The position numbers and the translations under genes are program-made. From positions 1 to 48,376 of the forward strand of contig JACPRD010000174.1 of NCBI GenBank assembly GCA_016190145.1: a DNA stretch of 48,376 bases, written 5' to 3'. Numbering within the stretch: the first letter of the stretch is position 1; each line of letters starts with the position of its first letter. Origin of the DNA: Planctomycetota bacterium. GTDB lineage: Bacteria; Planctomycetota; MHYJ01; WSZJ01. The notes beneath the pieces are model-generated. The model had not been told where the DNA came from. It ran no database searches and saw only the letters and a program-made list of their open reading frames with translations. Below, piece by piece: positions 38,870 to 45,783 of this stretch.

Positions 38870-41839
38870 TCAGCCGCCCGGTTTCACGCGCGCGGGCGGC
38901 GTCAGGAGCTTGAGGTGCGCGAGGTAGTTCTCGTTCCAGGGGCAGACGAGGCTCTCCTTCCACCAGGGGTACTTGCCGCCCCAGAGGTGATAGGCCGTGA
39001 ACCCGGCCGTGTCCATCGTGCGCGTCGTGCGCCAGGTCTTCCTCAGCGTGCCCGCTTCCATTCTGCGCAGGAGCCCGGTCAGGCCGCCGGTCGTGAGCCC
39101 GCCTTCGAGCTTCGACAGGTCCGTCTGTGTCACGTTGAGCCGGCCGCCGACCTTGGGGAGCGCCGCGAACTTCTCAAAGAACTTCATGCCCTTGAGGAGG
39201 TGCGTGCCCAGCGCTTCCTCCGCCAGTCTCTCCGCCCGGAAGGTTTCGGGATCGGTGGGCGAGAGGCGCAGGACGGCGCCGTTGGAGCGGCGGCCGCCGA
39301 GGCCGGCGAAGGCCTGCAGGAGCATCCAGTCCTGGGGGCGGAGGAGTTGGAGGGACTGGCGGACGGCGACGGGGCCGACGTCGGTGAAGATCTGGGAGAC
39401 GGTGAAGGGCCGGGCGCGGAGGCGGGCGTCGAGGTGGTAGCCGAAGATGCCGCGGAGGAAGAGGTCTTTGCGGCGGAACGCGAGGATCCACTGGGTGGGG
39501 GCGCGGGCATCGGCGGCGGACTCGGAGAGGGCGCGTGCCGGGCGGCGGCGGAGGAAGGAGACGCGGTCCCAGCGGCCGTCGGGGTCGGTGGGGTTGGTCC
39601 AGTAGTCGGGGTTGGAGAAGGTGGAGGCGGGGGAATTCTCGAGGAGGCCGGCGAGCGACTCGGGGGTGAGGCCGGCGGGGCGGCCGCGGGCGGGCTCGTA
39701 GGACCACGCGGAGGTGTCGGCGCCGAAGGCCTGCACGAACACGAGGTCTTCGCCGCCGACGGATCGGACGTCGGCGCACGCGAGCAGGAACGACCCGTCG
39801 GTCGGGATGTGGACGCGGTTCTGCGGGGTCTGCGGCGCGGATTCGGTGACGGGAAGCGGGAGGATTTCCCAGCCGACGCGGAGGAGGTCGCCGCGGCGCC
39901 AGCCGGCCTTGCCGGAGGAAGGAAGCTGGGGCGCCTGGCCGTCGGGGCGGAGGACGCGGCAGGCGGCGAGGACGGCCTGTTCGGCGAGGACGTCGCGGGC
40001 GTTCAGGCGGCGGGCGGGGAGGAGCTCCTTGAGTTCGGCGGCGGTGGCGACGACGGGGAGGGCGAAGAGGTCGCGCACGGCGGCGCCGGCGCGGAGGAGC
40101 GTGAGCGTGCCGCCGGATTTCGCGTGGGAATTGGCGTAGGTGGAGTGGACGGGAAACGGGAGGCCACGTTCCCACTCCTGTTCGAGGCGGAAGCGGTGTT
40201 CGCCGAAATCCGCGCGGTAGTCGGCGCGGAGGCGGCCGTCGTCGCCGAGGGCGCAGCGGCATTCGAGGTCGAGTTTTTCGACCGCGGTAGGGCCGGCGGG
40301 GTCTTCGGTGAGGGCGGCGAGCGTGCCCGTCGGGCCGGAGGGGAACGCGTGGAAGACCGCGTCGAACGCCGGGTAGTCGCGGAAGAAGGCGAGCGAAACG
40401 GGGCCGTCGAGGCTGACGGCGCGCTCGCGTTCGATGGCGAGCGCGAACGCGCGCCGGTCCTCGATCCATTTCACGTGCGCGGGTGCGATCCCGCGCGCGG
40501 ACCATGTGGTGCCGTCGAGTTCCAGCACGAACGACCATCCGCTCGAGCTCGTCACCGCGACCTCGACGCCTTCCGACCCGACCCCCGTCACGAACCACAG
40601 CAGCAGTTCCTCGGTCGTGCGCTCCCCCGCGCGGCGGTGATGGACCAGCCACCAGTTCCCGAGCGCGACGTTCGGGACGAAATCCCGCGTCGCCGCGGGC
40701 GTCGCCGGCGCGAGATCCGCCGGGCCGCGCACGGCCGCCGCGACCTCGCGCGCCAGCGCGAACGGCTGCACCCAGTCGTTGCGCACCACGCGGTCCGGGC
40801 CGATAAGAAGCGCCCTCGGGTGCTCGCGCACGCGGTACTGCGCTGCGAGCGCCGCGCCGGAGCCGATCACCGGCCACGTCATCCCGTTCTCTTCCGCGAA
40901 CGCCGCCGCCGCGCGCGCGTCCGCGTCCACGCAGACGCCCACGATCTCGAACCCCTCATCATGGAACGCGTCTCTCGCCGCTTTCAAGAGGTCGAGCCGC
41001 ATCGCCCGCGCGCCGCTCTCCGTCGACCAGAAGTGCAGCAGCACCGTCCGCCCCGCGAAATCCGCGAGCGACACCGCGCGCCGGTCCAGCCCCGCCCCGC
41101 GGAATTCCGGCGCCGCTGCTCCCGCCCCGACCGACGGCGGCGGCGGATTGTTCGCGCGCGTCCGCTCCACCGCCCACCACGCCCGCCACGCCGCCGCTTC
41201 CTCGCGCAGGTCCTTCCCCGACGTCAGCTCCAGCGCCCGCCCGATCGCCCACCGCACCTCGCCCACCGGCTCGGCCTCGAGCGCCCGGATCGCCCGCTCC
41301 GCCTCTTCCCGCGCCCGCACCTCCCCCAGCGCCTGCGCCGCCGCCATCCGCACCTCGGCCGATTCGTCCGCGAGCGCCCAGCCCGCCTCGTCGGCGAGGG
41401 CGGCGTCGGCGGGGGCGAGCGTCCGGAGCGCCCGCGCGCGCACGCCGGGGTCCTCGTCGCGGATCAGACCGCAGAGGATGACCAGGCGGTTGGGGACGCC
41501 GGCGCCCTTGAGCAGGGCGCACGAGCGCATCCGGCCGTCCGCCGTCTCGTCGCCGAGCACCGCGTCCTGCAGCGCCGCGCCCGCCCCCGCCGAAACCAGC
41601 CGACCGATCGCCTCGGTCAGCGCCACCTTCACGTCGGGGTCGCGTTCTTCGCGCCAGCAGCCGTAGAGCATGAGGAGGCCGTCCGCGTGGTCGGCGCCTT
41701 CCAGCTTGCGGACGGCGACCCGGCGGTCGCCCGGCGTTCCTTTCCAGCCCTCCTCGAACGCCGCCCGTGACTCCGCCCAATCCGCGTGCGCCGCGAGGGC
41801 ACAGAGGAGGAAGGCGACGAGGGTCCGGAGCGGTGTCAT
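38870..41839 (-). CDS. Secreted HEAT and thioredoxin-like protein, unknown function
   Basis: The protein has 989 aa. A signal peptide (MTPLRTLVAFLLCALAAHA, cleavage near 19) is followed by HEAT-type repeats (about 40-215, for example DPDVKVALTEAIGRL and SAEVRMAAAQALGEVR). A TlpA/AhpC-like thioredoxin fold follows (about 235-370, SLADFAGRTVLLHFWST), where the usual WCxxC is replaced by WSTESGAR, so no redox cysteines are left. The remaining 600 residues are beta-rich and unfamiliar to me, with repeated WSFVLELDG and FLLACADVRS-type strands. It should be periplasmic. The frame continues beyond its TGA into a Pro-rich tail. The divergent neighbour is the dehydrogenase-like gene at 42085. Confidence 0.75.
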   Translation of the reverse strand: MTPLRTLVAFLLCALAAHADWAESRAAFEEGWKGTPGDRRVAVRKLEGADHADGLLMLYGCWREERDPDVKVALTEAIGRLVSAGAGAALQDAVLGDETADGRMRSCALLKGAGVPNRLVILCGLIRDEDPGVRARALRTLAPADAALADEAGWALADESAEVRMAAAQALGEVRAREEAERAIRALEAEPVGEVRWAIGRALELTSGKDLREEAAAWRAWWAVERTRANNPPPPSVGAGAAAPEFRGAGLDRRAVSLADFAGRTVLLHFWSTESGARAMRLDLLKAARDAFHDEGFEIVGVCVDADARAAAAFAEENGMTWPVIGSGAALAAQYRVREHPRALLIGPDRVVRNDWVQPFALAREVAAAVRGPADLAPATPAATRDFVPNVALGNWWLVHHRRAGERTTEELLLWFVTGVGSEGVEVAVTSSSGWSFVLELDGTTWSARGIAPAHVKWIEDRRAFALAIERERAVSLDGPVSLAFFRDYPAFDAVFHAFPSGPTGTLAALTEDPAGPTAVEKLDLECRCALGDDGRLRADYRADFGEHRFRLEQEWERGLPFPVHSTYANSHAKSGGTLTLLRAGAAVRDLFALPVVATAAELKELLPARRLNARDVLAEQAVLAACRVLRPDGQAPQLPSSGKAGWRRGDLLRVGWEILPLPVTESAPQTPQNRVHIPTDGSFLLACADVRSVGGEDLVFVQAFGADTSAWSYEPARGRPAGLTPESLAGLLENSPASTFSNPDYWTNPTDPDGRWDRVSFLRRRPARALSESAADARAPTQWILAFRRKDLFLRGIFGYHLDARLRARPFTVSQIFTDVGPVAVRQSLQLLRPQDWMLLQAFAGLGGRRSNGAVLRLSPTDPETFRAERLAEEALGTHLLKGMKFFEKFAALPKVGGRLNVTQTDLSKLEGGLTTGGLTGLLRRMEAGTLRKTWRTTRTMDTAGFTAYHLWGGKYPWWKESLVCPWNENYLAHLKLLTPPARVKPGG

Positions 41840-42001
41840 GCGTATAGCCTCAGCAAGCCGTATGCCTAGGTAAGAACGGGAGTTGGGACGGTTTGGACGC
41901 GAAATTGTAAAGGAAAGTTGCGAGTGGCCGGGGGCCAGAATGGCCAGGACGCAGGTGCGGACTCGCCTTCAACCCGATGGATGCACCCAAACCCTTCTCC
42001 C

Positions 42002-42060
42002 TTTTGAAGTTGGAATTTGGAAGTTACTTGAAGTTGCGCTTGTCCTTTTGCCTTTTCCCT
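42002..42060. repeat. Degenerate 7-nt periodic array (TTTGGAA type)
   Basis: In phase 7 the units read TTTTGAA, GTTGGAA, TTTGGAA, GTTACTT, GAAGTTG, CGCTTGT, CCTTTTG, CCTTTTC. The periodicity is clear although the unit drifts. It lies in the divergent spacer, 25 nt before the start of the dehydrogenase-like gene, and is AT-rich compared with its surroundings. Confidence 0.5.
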
Positions 42061-42084
42061 ACCAGCCCGCGTACCCTAGTACGC

Positions 42085-43107
42085 ATGCGCCGCATCGTCG
42101 TCCTCGGCGGTCTCGGCTTCTTCGGCCACGCGGCCGTCCTCCGCCTGGGCGCGGACGGCGTCCCCGCCATCGTCGCCGGCCGCTCGCGCCGTGCGGAACT
42201 GCGCGTCGACGCCGAAGACCCCGCTTCCCTCCAGTCCGCCCTCCGCCCCGGCGACGTCGTCCTCGATACCGCAGGCCCCTTCCAGTACCGCACGACCGCC
42301 CTCATCGAAACCGCCCTCCGCATCGGCGTCGACGTCGTCGACATCTCCGACTCCCTAGGTTACGCCCTGCGCGTCCGCTCCCTCAAGCCGCGCATCGACA
42401 AGGCCGGCATCCGCGTCCTGAGTTCGTGCAGCGCTTCGTCCGCCGTCACGGCGGCGTTCCTCCGCCACGCGCGCGTCAAGGACCACGCCCACCTGCGCGT
42501 CTGGCTCGCGCCGTCCCCGAAGGTCACCGCCAACCTCGGCATGCTGCAGTCGTTCATGGCGTCGATCCGGCGGGACATCCAGGTCTGGCGTGAAGGGGCG
42601 CTCGCGACGGTGCGGGGCTGGTCGGCCGCGGGGTCGCTCGAGCTGCCCGCGCCGGTCGGCCGCATCACGGGCCGGCTCGTCGAGACCGCCGACGCCGCGC
42701 ACCTGCCTCCGGTCTGCCCGACGCTCCGTTCGATCGAGTTCCGCGTCGACACGCGCGTCACGGGCGCGAACCTCCTGTTCCGCGTCGCGGTCGCCGTCCC
42801 GCCGGTGCGCACGGCCATCGCCTGGACGCTGCGCCCCTCGCTCGCCGTCGCCCGCCTGCTGGGCGCCGAGTCCGGCGGCATGGCCGCCGAAGTCTTCGGC
42901 CCGACCGGCGCCCGCACCGCCTGGGCCCTCGTCGCCCCCCGCCACGGCTACCTCGTCGCCCTCGCCCCCGCCGTCCTCGCCGTGCGCGCGCTCGCGGAAG
43001 ACAAATTTCCGCACCGCGGGCTCGTCCCGCCGCACAAGCAGGTGGATCCGGAACCGCTGTGGAAACTGCTCGCGGATTGGGGCATTGCGATGCAGCCGCT
43101 GGCTTGA
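42085..43107 (+). CDS. Saccharopine-dehydrogenase-like NAD(P)-binding protein
   Basis: The protein has 340 aa. The start MRRIVVLGGLGFFGHAAVLR is a Rossmann nucleotide-binding motif (GGxGxxG), followed by VDAEDPASLQSALRPGDVVL and AGPFQ, the pattern of the saccharopine dehydrogenase N-terminal domain. The C-terminal half is hydrophobic in places (RTAIAWTLRPSLAVARLLGA) but I see no certain transmembrane helix. The family includes uncharacterised oxidoreductases, and I cannot name the substrate. The ATG at 42085 fits the motif exactly, while the frame extends upstream through the periodic repeat, which I do not believe is coding. Confidence 0.8.
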   Translation: MRRIVVLGGLGFFGHAAVLRLGADGVPAIVAGRSRRAELRVDAEDPASLQSALRPGDVVLDTAGPFQYRTTALIETALRIGVDVVDISDSLGYALRVRSLKPRIDKAGIRVLSSCSASSAVTAAFLRHARVKDHAHLRVWLAPSPKVTANLGMLQSFMASIRRDIQVWREGALATVRGWSAAGSLELPAPVGRITGRLVETADAAHLPPVCPTLRSIEFRVDTRVTGANLLFRVAVAVPPVRTAIAWTLRPSLAVARLLGAESGGMAAEVFGPTGARTAWALVAPRHGYLVALAPAVLAVRALAEDKFPHRGLVPPHKQVDPEPLWKLLADWGIAMQPLA

Positions 43108-43371
43108 GCCTTCGCCGCGAAGCGGCCCCGTACCCTTACCCCATTTATGGTCAAGGTGCGCCAACATCGGCTCCGCGGCGTCGATCGCTCCCATCCGCGC
43201 GGATCGGCGGCAGAAGCGGACAGGTTTGGCTGCGCACCCCGGACGCGAAAAAAGGGGGCCGTCAGAGGGAATACGCGAGGGCTATGTCAGGAGGTCTGGG
43301 GTCTGTAGAATCGCCTTGCCGAGTGCAAATGCCTCCGGTTCTTCCTTTGCTGTTTTCCATGAGGTGACTCC

Positions 43372-45339
43372 ATGAAGGCCCTTCAGCTGGCCGTGGTTCT
43401 CCTGGTCGCTTCGACGGCCCGCGCGCAGCAAATCGAGAAGAAGGCGCTCGACAAGACGAACGACGAGCCGGCGGTCGCCGAAGCGCTGAAGTGCCTCGAA
43501 TCGTTCGGCGGCTCGGGTAACAAGGGAGCGGACGTTGCTGGGAAGGCCGCAGGGGATCTCGGGAAGGCCCTCAAGGACGGGAGGATCACCAAGGGCAAGG
43601 GCATGGGGATCCAGAATGCCAGCACCGGCGGAGTCGGAAACGATCCCGCGAAAAAAGATACCATTCTCAATTCCAACCTCTTCGAGCCCAACTCCGTGCC
43701 GGGAATCCACTGCTGCGGCGACTTCATCAAGCTCGCAAACGTCCTGCTGCACGAAGGATCGTTCTACAAGCGGTCTCTTCAGCTGGATCCGCTTCCCGAG
43801 GACGATCCGCCAGGCACCACGCGACTGGCGAAGTACCTGCACAAGATCTCGCTCGAGTGCCTCGCCTATGAGGCCGACATCGCCTACAAGGAGGCGCTTC
43901 AAGTCCAGATTCTGAATCTGAAAGCTGGAAAGAAGCTCGACGCCTGGGCCGAGAAGTGCTTCGGCGAGTGCAAGGGCAAGGAGCAGGGCATCCAGAGCAT
44001 CATCGACTATCTCGAAGACCGGCTGCCGAAGATCCGCGGCTACGCGAAGGCCCTGCATAAGTACACGGACAAGGACTGCAATCCGCTGACATTCAGCGAT
44101 GCGCTCAAGAACAAGGATGTCCTCGAGGGACTCGAGAAGGCCAAGAAGGACAAGACCCCGGAAGGTCTCTCGGACTTCATCAAGGACGTGGACGATGTCG
44201 GCTCGATCATCGGCCTGCGTGCACGCTTGGCGGACCCGGGCGACGGACTTCCCTTTTCGGTCTCGTTCGAGAGCCTGCGGGGAACCTTCTCAATCGGCTC
44301 GGAGTCGATCCAGACAGGCGTAGCTCACCCGCAGGATGTCGTGGTGTTCGACGACACGACCGGCAGAACATGGATGCTGGTCGCGGGGAACTCATCTCTG
44401 GCCGGTCCCGGTATGGTTCGCGCTCTCCGCCTGGAAGTTTTCATGTCGAAGGTCCAGGTTGCGGAGAGTCGCACGATCGAGGACCTGGACAACGCCCTCC
44501 GTTTCGTCACATCCATCGCGAGAAGAGACGACGGGAAGACCTACGTCATGGTCCGGAATCCGGCGGCCATCCACCTTCTGCTGGACGACGACTCCGACGG
44601 AGTCCCTGATCGAGTCGGTCCGTCTAGCGCCCAGCTTCCGCCGGAACCCGCGATGCGAGAGTTTGTCGCACTCCAGGCCTCCGGACCATTCTTCTCGGCG
44701 CAGCTCCGAAGTGTCGTGATTGCGAACGGGAACGAACCGTACCTCGCGCTCGTGGACTCGCAGAGCGACGGTTTCTACGAGTCATTCGCCATCCAGTTCC
44801 CGAGCGAGTCGCCAGTCCGGCCGCCTTCGTGGCTGGGAGAGCCTGTCGCAGGCGCCGTGGCGATCGGCGCCGCGGGAACTCACGGTCATCAATTCGTCGT
44901 TCTCTCCATCCAGGGCAATCAGGAATTTCCGATCGGCCAGGGCACATTCCCGCAACTGCCCTTCGACGAGGTTCTGGTCCAGCTGTCGCGTGCCCTGCAG
45001 CAGGGAGAAGAGATCGCTCTTCGCGACATCACAAATGGCATTGAAACGGGGCGGCGCATCGTGGCCGCCACGCGACCCGAGATCTACCAGTTGGGTCCGG
45101 AGTTTGCCGTTCCGAAGGAGCAGACCCAGGTGACTCTGAAGGGCATGGGATTCGAACTCGTACGCGACGTGCGGATCGGCGGAAAGCCCGCGGCGTTCAT
45201 TTCTCGGAACGCCCAGCAAGTGGTCGTGCTCACTGAGAAGCTCGGGGACGAGCCCGCCTGGGAGATCGAGTTCGTGCTCGAGGATGACTCCGTCATCCGG
45301 TCGCAGTTTGAGCTGAATCGCCGGGCGAGGAATTCCTGA
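43372..45339 (+). CDS. Secreted protein with C-terminal IPT/TIG-like domain
   Basis: The protein has 655 aa. The signal peptide MKALQLAVVLLVASTARAQQ is clear, with cleavage after Ala18. A Lys-rich helical region (about 20-290) contains several cysteines (HCCGDFIK, KCFGECKGKE and KDCNPL), suggesting disulfides. A beta-rich middle part has one calcium-like loop LDDDSDGVPDRVG. The last 90 residues from YQLGPEFAVPKEQTQVTLKG resemble an IPT/TIG domain, as in cell-surface proteins. GAGGTGA precedes the ATG. A second secreted protein gene follows after only 3 nt. The two genes look less GC-rich than the surrounding ones. Function unknown. Confidence 0.72.
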   Translation: MKALQLAVVLLVASTARAQQIEKKALDKTNDEPAVAEALKCLESFGGSGNKGADVAGKAAGDLGKALKDGRITKGKGMGIQNASTGGVGNDPAKKDTILNSNLFEPNSVPGIHCCGDFIKLANVLLHEGSFYKRSLQLDPLPEDDPPGTTRLAKYLHKISLECLAYEADIAYKEALQVQILNLKAGKKLDAWAEKCFGECKGKEQGIQSIIDYLEDRLPKIRGYAKALHKYTDKDCNPLTFSDALKNKDVLEGLEKAKKDKTPEGLSDFIKDVDDVGSIIGLRARLADPGDGLPFSVSFESLRGTFSIGSESIQTGVAHPQDVVVFDDTTGRTWMLVAGNSSLAGPGMVRALRLEVFMSKVQVAESRTIEDLDNALRFVTSIARRDDGKTYVMVRNPAAIHLLLDDDSDGVPDRVGPSSAQLPPEPAMREFVALQASGPFFSAQLRSVVIANGNEPYLALVDSQSDGFYESFAIQFPSESPVRPPSWLGEPVAGAVAIGAAGTHGHQFVVLSIQGNQEFPIGQGTFPQLPFDEVLVQLSRALQQGEEIALRDITNGIETGRRIVAATRPEIYQLGPEFAVPKEQTQVTLKGMGFELVRDVRIGGKPAAFISRNAQQVVVLTEKLGDEPAWEIEFVLEDDSVIRSQFELNRRARNS

Positions 45340-45342
45340 CCC

Positions 45343-45768
45343 GTGGCGAGTGTAGCCCTGGCTTTCGTCATGCTCTCGCACATCACCTTTCCCGAAGGTG
45401 GCTTTGTCCCTTGTGATCGCGACGCGTCGCGGAAAACCAGGACGGGCGGATGGGACAGAAGAATCATCCCGCTCGAGTCCTCGAGCATGATCGACATGTT
45501 TCTCGGACTCGAGCGGGCTTCTTTCGGTCTGGCAAGCGCCTCCGACGTCTCCGTGTCGGAGAGCATCGTGAGCTTGCCATGGGGGCGAGCCTATGCCGTA
45601 CGAATCCGCTGCCCTGTCGGACCGGATAAGTGGGCCGAGTCCCGGTACCTGGCCGTCAGAGAGCCCGACCGATGGCTGATTGTGCGGCAACACATGGGTT
45701 CGTCTTCCCGTATCGATGGCCGACCGGCGGCACCCTGGATCCTGCAACGGCTTCGACTCGGAGTCTGA
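45343..45768 (+). CDS. Small secreted or membrane protein, unknown function
   Basis: The protein has 141 aa from a GTG at 45343, 3 nt after the upstream stop. The first 13 residues (MASVALAFVMLSH) are hydrophobic and could be a short signal or anchor without a basic start. No domain is recognised. The tight spacing to the IPT/TIG-like gene implies co-translation and a shared role. The stop at 45766-45768 is 15 nt from the stop of the convergent gene, leaving little room for a terminator. Confidence 0.55.
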   Translation: MASVALAFVMLSHITFPEGGFVPCDRDASRKTRTGGWDRRIIPLESSSMIDMFLGLERASFGLASASDVSVSESIVSLPWGRAYAVRIRCPVGPDKWAESRYLAVREPDRWLIVRQHMGSSSRIDGRPAAPWILQRLRLGV

Positions 45769-45783
45769 GGCCGCCGTTCTCTT

